In this document: positions 46,331 through 59,371 of the stretch, in pieces
Layout of the letters: each line of letters starts with the position of its first letter
Position numbering within the stretch: the stretch's first letter is position 1
From: Cryptomeria japonica
Taxonomy: Eukaryota; Streptophyta; Pinopsida; Cupressales; Cupressaceae
Assembly: GCF_030272615.1 (NCBI RefSeq)
Contig: NC_081415.1
Location: 625,705,740 to 625,769,739, forward strand
Length of the DNA stretch: 64,000 nucleotides
Direction: 5' to 3'
The notes under the pieces: model-generated
The model's input: the letters and a program-made list of their open reading frames with translations, nothing else
Databases searched by the model: none
What the model was told of the DNA's origin: nothing
Position numbers and translations under genes: made by a program

Positions 46331-49300
46331 ATTTTTCAGCCTATACCTCCCCCTTTGACATCAATGCTAGAAAAAATACCAAAAACTGGGACGAAGAATG
46401 AAATCTTGTACAAAGAATGTATCCCAAAACACCTTACCAGAGCTAAATATACTTGAAAATTTCTGAATAGGCTTTCTCCAAAAGCTCTAGATAATTATCC
46501 CAACCAAATTTGAATGTGTTAGAAATAGATACAAGTCCATTGAGCATGTGAGCATAGGACTCTTTCTCCTTAAGATTTGTCGGTGTGGGCTTACCAACCA
46601 TATCAATGCATTCCTTCTTATGTACACTCAAAGAGTCCAACTGGGGTCTCACCAAACCTCTGAGCCCTTTAGCTCTCCTTATGATTTTGTCTTTATCCCT
46701 TTCAAGATATTCTAATACCAAAATTTGTCCATTAGTAGATGTAGTCAAAGAATTGGAACCATCAAAAGAATTGACTATACCTACAATTTTATGTTGAGAA
46801 TCCTTAATCCCTTTATCTATATCTGCAGTAAGTAATCCGTATATTAGTACATTGCCTTAAAGAATTGTCAATTAGCTTCATTTTGTCAAAAATATCTTTC
46901 TTCTCTGATTCAATCATATGATCAAAAGTAGCCCTCTTGGCTTGTGTGAATCTCTCCAATTCCCGTCGGTTAGATATTTGTTGTAGTGATTGAAAATCCT
47001 TAGAAATATGCTTAGTAATTATTTTGAGCTTGCCTAATGGGCTTTCTCCTTTGTCAAAATGGCACTCCAGGACAAGTCTATGCAAAATTGGGATTGATTG
47101 ATCAATTATTCCTTTGTCCACTGATCCTTCCTTCACCATCTTCTAAGCAACCATCATCATGAGTTCAGTAGAACTCATCTTAGTTATGTTGTTCTGCTCT
47201 ACCTATGAGGTGTCAATTGACAACAATGATGTGCTCACTACTAGTTCCCTTCCAGATTCCTCTTTCTTCTCCTCTGATGGTTGATTAACTTTAATAACTT
47301 CCTATTTTGTAGGGGTGGCTTTGCCACTTGGTGCAGTATCAGTTACTGTTGGTTCCACATGAATTGTGTCCTTAACCTATACATTCTGACCCAGAGGACT
47401 ATTATCCTCAACATTTGTAGCATGCACACTCTGTGATTCTACTAGTATCTCCATTGTGTCCTATACATTAGATTCTACCAAGGGATCTACATCCAATGCC
47501 TTATTATCTTTCAAAATTTTAGGTGGGGTACCTACTATACCTTTTCCTTTCCCTTCAATCGGGATGTCAGTAGCATCTATTTTAGCTTTCGGTGAAGTGT
47601 AGAAACCAGGGTTATCAATAAAGAATTGAACCCATGCCTTGTGGGTTTCTCTGATTATTCATTAACCCTACCTGACATAAGACTAAGTATCCTCTGCTTG
47701 CTTCAAAAAATTGTTCTGTCTGCAACTGTAAGTGTCATATCCATATCATTTGGAGTAATTGATCCACAAGTAGTTAATAGTTCTTGAATTTGTATGTGCT
47801 TATCCTCCTCCACAACTGATAATCTCCTAGCATCTAGATTTTCATATAGTTATGCCGGTATTTGCTTCTGAAGTTCCAACAAAGCTTTCTTAAATATATC
47901 TAGATATAACAAAACTGCTTCCTCAATTTCTCTTTGTTCATCATCATCTAGAGGCTCATAATATAATTATACATTTTTCAACATACCATCCTTAGTGATT
48001 TCATCTATCAATTCTACACAGGCCTTGGGAGGGATTATAGTTATATTACCAGATACAATAGCAAGGTCTGTGTCATCCATCTTCTTTCTTCTACCAGTAC
48101 TGGATGGAGAAGAAGGTGTATGAGATGTTTCCTTTGGAGCTCTTTTCTTTGCCGATACCTTGATTATGACCTTCCTTACCAGTTTCTTCCTTGCTTCCTC
48201 CTTAGACTCCTCACCTTTCTTCCTCAATACCCTCTTGAATGCTAAAGGTGTGTCATCTTCAGTTCCAAAGTTTGATGGAATAGGCTCAATGAAGATTTCA
48301 GGCTCTTTCCTCTTCCTTCCTTTTGCCAGGAACAACATCCACTAAGGCCTTGATGTCCCGAGACACTTGTTCAACAAATTTATTGGCCTTGCCTTGCTGT
48401 TTCTCCCTCTTCTTTTGATTGAATTCAGTTTGAACCTATTTCTTCTTTGGTTTTGTAGTACCAAAGGATTTTTTAGTTTCATCAATAGGAGCATCAATCA
48501 ACATTTTGGCATAAGCATCTAGAATCTGATCATCAACCTCATATCCCATTTCCTCTATCCATATCTTCTAGGGTTTAACTGCTTCCATTAAGGTTTCATC
48601 CTTTTTAATCATAAAGCAGGTATTGATTGAGTATTTCTCAATAATTTGTTTAGGAACCCTCTCTCTAGATTTCATTACCTTCTGAAATGCCTTGAAGTAA
48701 CCCCAAACCTTATAATCTCGCTGACTACCCAAACTAGTAATAGTTTGTTTCAATTATATGCCTACCGAGATATCATTTATCAAATGCCCATTGTCTCATC
48801 CCAAAACTGAGAGTTTCATTAAGGAAAAATAGCATCAAGCAGACAATAAGATTCCCATACTAGAATATCCCCTTTTTCTCTCCTTTGATCTTCCCTAGGT
48901 TAATTAACAACTCATCTAACATACATCCACAAAGATCTATCTTCTCATTTTCCCTCATAATCTTATGTTCGGCATATATGCAGGAGCTAGAAACATAATT
49001 GAGATGATTGGATTGAGTTACCTTATACCCAATGATCATGCTGCCAAATCTAATATCTTTGTTAGTAATAGTGTTGACCCTCATCGATCACCAATCCGAA
49101 GTTGCACCGATGAGTTTTTTAACCACATCATTTGAAACCTTTTTCTCTGGACGCTGACCAATCTGCGGCAAACCGGTGATGGCCCTAATGGCCTCCTTCA
49201 TGATCTTATAAGGTCTGCCCAACCCAATTAACTCTCCATGAACTCTACTCAATACATATTTAATGATCTCATCTTCAAATTCAGGGATATCAAGAATGCC

Positions 49301-49520
49301 AGTAAACCCTAGATCCTCAATGTGCTTATACTCGGGCTTGATCTTTCTGGAGTCTCCCATCAACTTGCTCATATACATACTCTTGATGTCACTAGTACCC
49401 ATATCCTCAATGTGGAAGTGAATGTATGCTTTGACGTATTCCACATAAACAACTCCTTCCGAAACATAGGAAAATGCGCCAACCCAATCATACAATGTGG
49501 CAATATGCGGGCATTGCTTG

Positions 49521-50949
49521 TGTTGGCATTTGCATGAAGATTGCATTAATGATATGTTATGTTGTCATTGATGTCAATTGAACTGGTAATGGTATTTATG
49601 ATATTGTTGATATTGTTGTTATTGATATTGGCTTGTAACTGATAGGAAGAGCTTTGAGGAAGATGTTGTAAACCGGTATGTATGTATGTGAGTTGAACTG
49701 GTAAATCGGTGTATAAGGTTAAACCTTCTTCTATGCAATGTAACTGGTAAAACCTACCAGTTGTTTTTGTTAAACCCTAACCGATCAAGTTTCTTGGTTT
49801 AAGATCTAATGAATCAGATGTGATCATTGTATGAGGATAAGTTCAGATTGTTTTGGTGCGTTTGTTTGGTTATCTAGGGAATGAGAAAAGTGGATTGCAT
49901 CTACTCCATAGCGTGTGATGAGTTACAAAGTCCGATGAAGCAGTAATCATGGAGCGGTTGGAATTTTAATGAAGAATGTTTATATATTGCTATGTAAATC
50001 TAATGGTCACACTTGAACCGATTTGTTTGTAATCTCTATGAGAGAATTAGGTATTTTTTGTGTTACCGACCTAATTGATTTGTATTTAAGATCGATGAAG
50101 TTGTTTTGTTTAGTGTTGGCAAAGTGTTGGTTGAAATCAGTTGAGTGTGTGGTTGCCTAACCAGAGAATGGATCTGCAATTTGAGTAAAGGAAGATTGAA
50201 ACTTAAAAGGATCTGATCAAGCAAATGTAGTGCTATTTAGACAGATCAAGAAAAACTTGTTGTCTTCTAACAATTACAGTAGAATTGAAATCCCCTAACC
50301 GGGTAAGCTCTAACAAACTTGGTTACTTCTTAAATCCTCTAACATCGTGATCCATTAGCTTGGATTCTCAAATCCTCTAGTGAGGTTACTCCTAATAGGG
50401 TATTTGCTTTTCATCAAGGAATTTTGTAAATCCCTTAACCGGGTGATTCCTAACAGGATCAATTCTTAACAGGACTTATTATAAAATATTTAATAGGCTT
50501 GGCTTCTAACAGGGTGAACTTCATAAGAGTTTAGATAGCTATCTTGTGAGTCTCATCTCACCATGGTTTTTACCTATTTGGGTTTTCCACGTATAAACAT
50601 TTGTGTCATGTGGTGAATGTTTTTGTGGTCATGATCTTATTTGTTGATTTGATTAACTTTTGATAAGACATGATAATTGGAAGCATTGAGAGATGGAGTG
50701 TGTTGATATATAATTAAGAATTTGGATGTTTACAAGATTGAATGTTGTTTACTGTTAAGTTGTTATAATAGTTAATTCATTGATGTTGAGTATTCTTATG
50801 AGTATTGATCTTGACAATGATATTCTATTGATAAGTTTACTTTGTGTGATTGAATTTGAGTTTAGGAAGTTTGTATCAGGTTTTTAGTTTATTGATTCAC
50901 CCCCCCTCTCAGTATTCTACCAGATACTTATTCTTTCATCATACCATCA
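49521..50949 (+). repeat. 5' LTR of the copia element
   Basis: Starts TGTTGGCATTTGCATGAAG and ends CATACCATCA, 1429 bp. A run of fragments like AATCCTCTAACATCGTGATC, CTCTAGTGAGGTTACTCCTA and TCCTAACAGGATC gives an internally repetitive section (50280-50540). A C-rich CACCCCCCCTCTCAG block lies near the end, as in LTRs D and E. Confidence 0.93.
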
Positions 50950-50951
50950 AT

Positions 50952-50963
50952 TGGTATCAGAGC
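50952..50963 (+). promoter_or_regulatory. Primer-binding site, initiator-tRNA-Met type
   Basis: TGGTATCAGAGC lies two bases after the 5' LTR and is the standard plant copia site complementary to the 3' end of initiator tRNA-Met. The same site, exact or with one change, follows the LTRs of E (60326) and N (59355-59366, minus). Confidence 0.95.
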
Positions 50964-51021
50964 ATCTCAGGTCCTCTTTAACCTAAAAGCCTAACAACTT
51001 GAGGAAAAGATCTTGTAGATC

Positions 51022-51930
51022 ATGATGAAGAAGGAAGGTCCAAAGTTTAACAAAGATAACTATAGGATATGGAGCGATCAAATGAAGATTTATATTAAAA
51101 GTCTGGGAAGTCAGTATTGGAATCATGTAGAAACTCTCTATGTTACACCTACTGGAACACTGACCGATGATCAGAAGAAAGAACAACAAGAAAATCATCA
51201 AGCATTGGAGGCTATTATCAGTTCCTTGTGTGATACTAAATATGTAGATGTTCATGGTCTTTAAAATGCATATGAAGTATGGAAAAAATTTGAAGAGATT
51301 TATAGCGGTGATGAACATGTTAAGATTGCTAAAGAGGAGAGCCTAAGAGGAAAGTTTGATGACATGAGAATGTCTGAAGGTGAGAATATCTAGTAGTATG
51401 GTCAAAGAATAAAAGAGATAGTTGGTAAAATAAAGAGTACATGAGGGAAAGTGGAAGATGCCACAGTGATCAGTAAGGTACTGAGAACCCTACAACCGGT
51501 CTATGCTATCCGAGTTGCAACTATTCAAGAGCTGAAGTCCATTGACAAAACTAAGGTAACTCTTGACTCTATCATTAGCAAACTTACTACTTTTGAATTA
51601 AACAGCTATGATGGTAGTGTACAGGAATCAAAATCTACATTCAGAGCTTTTGTCTCTAACACATCTGTGAGAAAAAGTAGAGATACTAGTCATGGTTATG
51701 AATCTAGATCCAATAGAGATGTTTATGATGAAGACAACTTAGTGGAACTTGAAGCGTTGTTGGGAAAATGACTACCTAGAGGCACTGGTAAATATAGAGG
51801 TAAACTACCTTATAAATGTTTTGTATGCAACAAGATTGGTCATATAGCAGCTAACTATCCTAATGGTGAAAATGAATACAAGAGAGACAAATTCAAGAAG
51901 TATAAGGGCAAAGGCAAGAGAGATTGTCTT
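51022..51930 (+). pseudogene. Gag of the copia element
   Basis: Starts at ATG 51022 (MMKKEGPKFNKDNYRIWSDQ), with the UBN2-type gag core of copia elements running to about 51620 (NYRIWSDQMKIYI, then LRTLQPVYAIRVATIQELKS). A CCHC knuckle follows at about 51817 (CFVCNKIGHIAANY), whose last Cys is Tyr. Nonsense codons fall near 51262, two in a row near 51393, 51442 and 51769. The frame continues into protease. Confidence 0.9.
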
Positions 51931-54900
51931 ATAATGGTTGACAATGGTATTACTGATAAAGAATCTGATGATGATGCTAGTGAAGATATTGTGTTTGTAG
52001 CTATTAAGGAAGAGATATCAGATCAGAAGGCACTAGTGTCCAGGATGGATAACTCTGATGATTGGATCATTGATAGTGGTTGTTCACATCACATGACCGG
52101 TGATCAGATCAAATTTCTTTCCTTGAAGGAATTTGATGGCGATGTTGTAAAATTTGGCAATGACTCATTACATATGGTTAAAGGTAAGGGAGTTATTTCT
52201 CTTAATGGGAAGAGCAGTGTAGATGATGTCTATTGGGTTGAAGGTCTAAAGCACAATCTTCTGAGTGTGGCACAACTTAATGACAGAGGATACCTACTGA
52301 AGTTTAGAAATGTTATGTGTAAAATATTTGACAAGAAAGGTGAATTGATTGCAGCTTGGAAACAAACCAGAGGAAATCTATTTCATCTTAATCCTAAAAT
52401 TAGCAACTGTTTGATTGCAAAGATAGATGATAGCTGGCTTTGGCATAGGAGATTTTATCATATAAACTTTGATAACATTGTTAAAGTGAGCAAGTCCAAG
52501 ATAGTAAGAGGTCTTCTTCAGCTAGACAAACTGGTTAATGCTCTTTGCAAAGAATGTCAGTTAGGAAAGATGACCTCTTCAACTTTCAAGAGCAAGTCCT
52601 TCTCAGCAGAGCACTTGTTAGATTTGGTTCATACAAATCTATATGGACCAATAAGACTAAGAAGCATTCAAGGTGACAGATATTTCATGATCTTCACTAA
52701 TGATTGTTCAATGATGATGTGGGTCACATTCTTGAAGGATAAGAATGAAGATTTTGGTAAGTTCAAGGCATTCAGGGCCTTATTTGAGAAAGAGAGTGGC
52801 AAAAAGATAAAATGTCTGAGAACAGATCAAGGTGGTGAATTTACTTTTGAGTAATTCACTAAGTACTATGATGAGAATGGTATCAAATAACATCTTTTTG
52901 CACCGAGGACACCACAACAGAATGGTATCACAAAGAGGAACAACCAGTCAGTGGTTGAAGCTGCTAGGACAATGTTGATATAAGGAGGTGTAGCGAAAAC
53001 ATTTTGGAAAGAAGCTATAAGTATAGTTGTCTATAGAATGAACCGAGTTCTGGTGAAAAGAGGTAAGGACAAGACCCCTTATGAATATTGGTATGGGAGA
53101 TCACTCGATATTAGCTATTTTAAGATATTTGGTAGCAAATGTTTTATTAAAAGAGGTGATTACATAAGAAAGTTTGAAGCTAAGAGTGATTTAGGAATAT
53201 TTCTTGGCTATTCCACCAAGATAAGGCCTACAAATTCTTCAACAACCGGACACAGAGAATTGTTGAGAGTGTTGATGTTCGAGTAGATGAATGTCCTGAA
53301 GTCTCAGATGGAACTAGTTCAGAGAAAAAGAATGAAGATCCTTTCATTTTGCTTTTGGAACCTGAAACTATTAAATTAGAAACCGGTAAAGCAAATTTTG
53401 ATGCACTTGTTCAACTAGAACAAATAAAATCAGAAGAAGATGATAATGAAGAAGTTGAACCTGAAGAGAATGATCATGTTATTCCTAGGTATGTGAGACT
53501 AAACCACAATCGTGAGTAGATTATTGGGGATAAGGATGTTGGAGTACTAACTAGAAGAAGAATAAGAGAGGACTCTTGCATGATCTCCACCATTGAACCT
53601 AGAAGTGCTAAGGAGGCATTTGGTGATGATCATTGGGTTAAAGATATGGAGGGGGAATTGGATCAAATTGAGAAGAACAACACTTGGACCCTAGTTCCCC
53701 AACTGGTAAACAAGAATGTTATAGGTACTATATGGGTATTCAAAAACTAGTTAAATGAAGATGGTGTTGTGGTTCACAACAAGACAAGATTAGTCTGCAA
53801 GGGTTATGCTTAAGAAGAAGGAGAAGGTTATGGAGAAACTTTTGCACTAGTAGCAAGACTGGAAGGTGTCAGAACTTTACTTGCATTTGCAGCCCATAAG
53901 AAGTTCAAGATATACCAGATGGATGTGAAGTCTGCATTTTTGAATAGGATATTGGAAGAAGAGGTATATATAGAAAAACCAGATGGTTATGCATTGACTG
54001 ATGAGAAAGATATGGTATGCAAATTGCACAAAGCTTTGTATGGATTAAAGCAGGCACCCAGAGCATGGTATGAAAAGCTTCATACACATTTGATGAAGAT
54101 AGGCTTTGCAAGAACTAGTGATGATAGTAATATTTATCTCAAGTTTGAAGGAGAAAAAATATGGGTGAGTGAAGTATTTGTTGATGATATTATTTTTGGA
54201 GGTAATGATGTCATGAGCAATAGTTTTGTAGATGAGATGAAAAATGAGTTTGAAATGTCTTTAGTAGAGGATATCAAAAATTTCATAGGCTTGCAGATAC
54301 AACAAATGAAGAATGGTATTTTCATTACACAATCTAAATATGTGAAAGAGGTTTTGAAGACTTTTGGCATGAGTGACTGTAAACCAGTTGGAACACCAAT
54401 GGTTACAGGTTCTAAGTTATCCAAGGAAGATGAATCTAAGTCTGTTTATGAAAATGAATACAGTTCATTGATTGGAAAATTACACTATGGTGTTCATAGT
54501 AGACCAGATATTGCCCATGTAGTTGGTATAGTTGCTAGATTTCAGAAGCATCCAAATGAAGCACATCTGATAGCAACCAAGAGAATTTTTAGGTATCTGA
54601 AAGGTACTGTTGACTATGGATTATGGCATCCATATGGAGGAAACTTTGATTTGAAGGCATACACAGATGCTGATTGGGCAAAAAATACTGATGATCAAAA
54701 AAGTACTACCGATGGAGCATTCTTTCTAGGAGGAAGGCTGGTTTCATGGAGTAGTAAGAAGTCGAGTTATACTTCACAATCTACTACTGAAGCTGAGTAT
54801 GTTGCAACTTATATGAATTGCACTCAGGTTATTTGGATGAGGCACATTTTGGAAGGTTTAAGATGAATAAATCAAAGCCTATAAATATTTTATGTGATAA

Positions 54901-55129
54901 TAAAAGTGCCATTAATATTTCTAAGAATCTTGTTTTGCACGCACGAACCAAGCACATTGAATTAAAGTATCACTTTTTGAGGGAAAAATTTCAAAGTAAA
55001 GATGTTATCTTAGAGCATGTTTCTACCAAGGAGCAGCTTGCAGATGTCTTTACCAAACCTATGCCTAAGACTACTTTTGAATGTCTTAGAATACAACCAG
55101 GGGTTGTCCCTCTTCATGAAGTTAACTGA
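51931..55129 (+). pseudogene. Pol of the copia element: protease, integrase, reverse transcriptase, RNase H
   Basis: Protease: WIIDSGCSHHMTGD (about 52063). Integrase zinc domain: WLWHRRFYHINFD then CKECQLGK (52435-52570). Integrase core: LDLVHTNLYGP, where Asn replaces the first catalytic Asp, then RTDQGGEF (about 52820) and TPQQNGITKRNN (about 52910), where Thr/Lys stand near the catalytic Glu. Reverse transcriptase: MDVKSAFLNRILEEEVYIEKPDGY (about 53919) and FVDDIIFGG (about 54178). RNase H: TDADWA (about 54663), TEAEYVAT (about 54787), DNKSAI and HIELKYHFLRE. Frameshifts lie near 53220 and 54860. Nonsense codons are concentrated in integrase. The copy is inactive. Confidence 0.93.
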
Positions 55130-55470
55130 GCATGATGTTTATTACATCAGTCCCTGAATCACTTGTAGAATTTTACATGGATTGATGAAGAAGTGGATGT
55201 ATTCCATAGGGGGAGCATCAAGTTGTAGTATGTTATTGATTCATAGTGAGAATTTTGATATTACATGTTTTACTTTCAATTTGGCATTGTTGTCAAAGGG
55301 GGAGAAGAATTATGTGATTGAGGAGAAGAATTATGTGATTGGAAAAGGGAAACCAACGACAGGCTGAAGATAGACAGAGAATGGTGAATACTTGGTAATT
55401 TAAACTAGGATTCCTATTCACCAATCACATCAGCAATCTGAGGCGTTGATATTTGTATTGTCATCAATGC

Positions 55471-55483
55471 CAAAGGGGGAGAT
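55471..55483 (+). promoter_or_regulatory. Polypurine tract of the copia element
   Basis: CAAAGGGGGAGAT directly precedes the 3' LTR. The 3' LTR's first bases read TTTTGG where the 5' LTR has TGTTGG, one substitution in the terminal dinucleotide. Confidence 0.9.
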
Positions 55484-56898
55484 TTTTGGCATTTGCATGA
55501 AGATTGCATTAATGATATGCTATGTTGTCATTGATGTCAATTGAACTAGTAATGGTATTTATGATATTGCTGATATTGTTGTTGTTATTGATATTGTCTT
55601 GTAACTAGTAGGAAGAGCTTTGAGGAAGATGTTGTAAACCGGTGTATAAGGTTAAACCCTTTTCTATGAAATGTAACCGATAAACCCTACCAGTTATTTT
55701 TGTTAAACCCTAACCGATCAAGTTTGTTGGTTTAAGATTTAATGATGAGCGGTAATCATGGAGACACTGTGATCATTGTATGAGGATAAGTTCATATTGT
55801 TTTGGCGTGTTTGTTTGATTATCTAGGGAATGAGCAAATTGGATTGCATCTAATCCATAGTGCATGATGAGTTACAAAGTTTGATGAAGTGGTGATCATG
55901 GAATGGTTGGAATTTTATTGAAGAATGTGTATAGATTGCTATGTAAATCCAACAGTCACACTTGAACCGATTTGTTTGTAATCTCTATGAGAGAATTAGG
56001 TTTTTGTTGTGTTACCAACCTAATTGATTTGTATTTAAGGGTGATGAAGTTATTTTGTTTAGCGTTGGCAAAGTGTTGGTTTAAATCAGTTGAGTGTGTG
56101 GTTGCCTAACCAAAGAATGGATTTGTAGTTTGAGTAAAGGAAGATTGAAGCTTAAAAGGATCTGATCAAGCAAATGTAGTGTTATTCAGACAGATCAAGA
56201 AAAACCCGTTTTCTTCTAACAATTACAGTAGAATTGAAATCCCCTAACCGGGTAAGCTCTAACAAACTTGGTTACTTCTTAAATCCTCTAACAAGGTGAT
56301 CCATTAGCTTGGATTCTCAAATCCTCTAGTGAGGTTACTCCTAATAGGGTATTTGCTTTTCATCAAGGAATTTTGTAAATCCCTTAACCAAGTGATTCCT
56401 AACAGGATCAGTTCTTAACAGGACTTATTATAAAAGATTTAATAGGCTTGGCTTCTAACAGGGTGAACTTCATAAGAGTTCAGATAGCTATCTTGTGAGT
56501 CTCATCTCACCATGGTTTTTACCTATTTGGGTTTTCCACATATAAACATTTGTGTCATGTGGTGAATGTTTTTGTGGTCATGATCTTATTTGTTGATTTG
56601 ATTAACTTCTGATAAGACATGATAATTGGAAGCATTGAGAGATGGAGTGTGTTGATATATAATTAAGAATTTGGATGTTTACAAGATTGAATGTTGTTTA
56701 CTGTTAAGTTGTTATAATAGTTAACTGGTTGATGTTCAGTATTCTTATGAGTATTGATCTTGACAGTGATATTCTATTGATAAGTTTACTTTGTGTGATT
56801 TAATTTGAGTTTGGGAAGTTTGTATCATTTTTCTCAGTTTATTGATTCACCCCCCTCTTAGTATTCTATTGGATACTTATTCTTTCATCATACCATTA
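55484..56898 (+). repeat. 3' LTR of the copia element
   Basis: Aligns with 49521-50949 throughout, including the CACCCCCCTCTTAG block. Its last dinucleotide is TA instead of CA. TSD GCTTG follows. Confidence 0.93.
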
Positions 56899-57008
56899 GC
56901 TTGAAAATTGGCCTGTGATGATCCTTAACCTCAAAAACAGTAGGATTTGCAATGAAAGTAGGTAGAGAGGATGATATTGCTTCCATGATAAAAGATGATT
57001 TCAATAAG

Positions 57009-57829
57009 TGTTAGATTCAATGACAGTCCCAAAGACACTAAGAGGGAGGGGGTGAATCAGTGTCTAACCAATTAGTAGAATAATTAAACTTATTTATAGC
57101 TTTATATCTCAGAACAGTGTATCGGTAAATAAGAATTATTAAAATAGAGAAAAATAATAGAGACAACATAGAAACACACCATAACACAAGATATTTAACA
57201 AGGAAACCCGGTGTGGGAAAAACCTTGGTGGGATTTGTGACCCACAATATTTACTCACTGACCAATGAATAAATACTACTTACAATGAGGGGCCTACACA
57301 TGCAGGGAGGCCAACAACCTAGAGCTCACTGCTCAATAAAGAGTCACACAGACTACAAAATGGATTATCAAATCCAATATAATGTACTGCTCAAAACAAC
57401 ATCTTTCATGCCAAGTTCAATACCAGTTTAAGCTTAGTGAATTACCAAAACCTTCGTTGTCAACTATGTCACCTTATACAATATTTGCCTATACATTTTA
57501 CTATTAACATTCCTTATATCAAAATGACTTGTAAGATCTCATACATATATGAGTCTTTTATAGTATACCATTTAATCTTACAAAAGATAATTATATTACA
57601 AAATAATTCATAAAACTTTATCCCATGTCGGCTGAAGTGTTGGTATGCTTTGTTGTCAATGTAATCCAAATGTCTGTGAAGTGCTTGCTAGTGCCAGTGT
57701 CTGCCGGTGTATGAAGTTTGTGATGTCAAGCAGGTAGAAACCAATTGTTGGTGACTTGCTAGTTAGTTGCCAGATGGTTGCCATCAATGACAATATCAAC
57801 TATTCTCATAAGAGTGTTGAATGCCAACA
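57009..57829 (-). mobile_element. Solo LTR of the F family inside element N
   Basis: 821 bp with perfect TSDs ATAAG (57004-57008 and 57830-57834). The left end TGTTAGATTCAATGACAGTC and right end GAATGCCAACA match element F's LTR (62223-63049) in layout: CCCAAAGACACTAAGAGGG, GGGATTTGTGACCCACAATA, and ACACATGCAGGGAGGCC. It sits just upstream of the accessory frame's ATG. Confidence 0.92.
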
Positions 57830-57834
57830 ATAAG

Positions 57835-58337
57835 TACCTAAGAAATGGTTGCCGATGAAACCCTATAGAATTCTTCCGATCATTGGTGGAATCGCTGAAG
57901 AAGATATCTGATCACACTAAATCACCTTAGACTCACTCTGTATCACTCTTACTTGCTTTGAATGCAATGTGATCAAAATGAAGTGGATTCAACCTTTTAA
58001 CCTTTAAGAAACCCTAATCTGTCATTCATATGAACGACTTCTTGTGGAATATACTGGATCTCAGTCGAACATCTCCATGTCGGATAAACTTTTCCAATGT
58101 CTAGAACATCTTCTAGAATGCCTTCCCAAGTCTTATGCAATATTTTCATGAATTTTTCCTACCCCTAAGGCATCTACCTTAGTTACCGGATGAACTTCCT
58201 GTCAGTGCAGGAGCAACTTCCTCTATCGGTTGAGTAACCAAAGCATTCCCATTTGTTGATTGATCATCTAACTTGCTGACCCATTTCTTGATATAATTTT
58301 ATCGGATTTCATTTACCTTTTATTTCCCTTTATCATT
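57835..58337 (-). other. Spacer between gag-like and accessory frames of element N
   Basis: No reading frame on the minus strand. It contains CAGATTAGGGTTTCTTAAAGG, similar to plant 5' UTRs, about 1 kb in genome distance (about 200 bp without the solo LTR) upstream of the accessory ATG. This may be the leader or promoter of a captured gene. No TATA box is evident. Confidence 0.45.
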
Positions 58338-59300
58338 TTATCCGTCATTGCCAACCGGTGGATTTTTTCTTCTATAGAACTTAGCTATGTGTCCAATCTT
58401 GTTGCATGCATAACATGTAACATTTTTCTTTTGAATTGCTTTGCTATAATCGGTATAATTGCTTGACCTACACTGATTAGCCATATGTCCAAATTTTCCA
58501 CATGCATGACATTTAACATTCATTCTGCAATCTTCTGTCATATGACCATATTTATTGCATTTAGAACATTGATCAAGAGTAGAATTATAGTTCTGATTTG
58601 CTCTATTTCTACATTGCCTAGCCATGTGACCAAATTTATTACAAAAAAAGCATCTACCATTAAATTTGTAAGCATTAAGCTGCCTTACTGGTGTCTTCTA
58701 TTTCTGATCTTCATTCTCAATACTAGAGCTTTGACTTTGTTCAAATCCAAGTCCACTGGAATCTCCATTTTGTCTTTGGCTTTTCAATAATCGATCAAGT
58801 TGTGTTGAACTAACCTTGAATTTGTCCTTGTACTCACTTGCAATAGTCAGATCATCTCTTAGGATTATCATTTGTCTTTCAAGTTATTGTTCATTGCTTT
58901 GGGATTGCACTAATTTTGTTCTCAACATATCATTTTCATGAACCAACTAGATGCATTCTTCAGATCTATCTTTCAGAGATCTCTCAAGGTTTTCTTGATT
59001 CATCTTATGGTCTTCAATATGCTTTGGCATCCTCATAGTTAGCACTTGCATTTAATTCCTCATGACCATATTCTCTCGACTCAACTCCTGACATTTTTCA
59101 TTAAGGCCATCTTTCTCTTCATTATCCTGATTTTGCAGAAGTTCCTTCCTCCTAGCTTGAACAAATGACAACCTCTCTTGTAGGATAAGAATGAATTCCT
59201 TGGTAGAATTAAATTCATCTTGTAACTTCAAGTTCTTCATCCTTTCAGAATCATAATCTTCAAGTTCTACCTCAATTTTCTTCTCCATACTCATAGCCAT
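58338..59300 (-). pseudogene. Gag-like protein of element N: coiled coil plus four zinc knuckles
   Basis: From ATG 59300 (MAMSMEKKIEVELEDYDSER) one frame of about 320 codons runs to 58338. The first two-thirds are predicted coiled coil (Glu/Lys/Leu-rich heptads). The last third has four CCHC knuckles: CFFCNKFGHMARQC, CSKCNKYGHMTEDC, CHACGKFGHMANQC and CYACNKIGHIAKFY, the last with Tyr for its final Cys. There are about four nonsense codons and no frameshift. The UBN2 gag core seen in element E is absent. The leader before the ATG (ACTTGAGGGAGATC) matches E's (ACTTGAGGAAGATC), so the start is well placed. Its role is probably RNA binding or packaging. Confidence 0.8.
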
Positions 59301-59354
59301 GGATTCTGGATTCAAGATCTCCCTCAAGTTGTTAGATTTCCTCCGAGGCACAAG

Positions 59355-59366
59355 GCTTTGATACCA
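59355..59366 (-). promoter_or_regulatory. Primer-binding site of element N
   Basis: On the minus strand TGGTATCAAAGC lies a few bases after the 5' LTR. It differs by one base from the iMet-type TGGTATCAGAGC. Confidence 0.9.
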
Positions 59367-59371
59367 ATTAT

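Larger units (their letters stand above)
49521..56898 (+). mobile_element. Full-length Ty1/copia element with LTR pair
   Basis: 7378 bp with perfect TSDs GCTTG (49516-49520 and 56899-56903). Order: 5' LTR, iMet-type primer site, gag, protease, integrase, reverse transcriptase, RNase H, polypurine tract, 3' LTR. That is the Pseudoviridae-type gene order, with integrase before reverse transcriptase. It is inserted into N's accessory frame. The LTRs are closely similar by eye, but the coding region has about a dozen nonsense codons and two frameshifts. Confidence 0.95.
46443..56986 (-). pseudogene. Accessory reading frame of element N, unknown function, split by a copia element
   Basis: Begins at ATG 56986 (MEAISSSLPTFIANP) and is cut at 56904. 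It resumes in the same frame at 49515, because the copia element plus TSD is a multiple of three bases. About 1050 codons would be encoded without the insert. The first part (to 48860) reads well: YDWVGAFSYVSEGVVYVEYV, then HIEDLGFTGILDIPEFEDEI and EAIRAITGLPQIG. That arrangement loosely recalls plant transposon-associated domains such as PMD, but I cannot assign it. Later parts, scattered over all frames, are Lys-rich with possible nuclear-localisation clusters (GRKRKEPE, GRRKKMDD), then Glu/Lys coiled coils ending near 46443. Element F carries a related frame (63412-64000). It lies sense to N, where pol should be. Confidence 0.7.

Noticed and set aside
50952-50963. TGGTATCAGAGC as part of a tRNA gene
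   Set aside because: It matches only a tRNA 3' end and lies right after LTRs. No tRNA body, A box or B box surrounds it.
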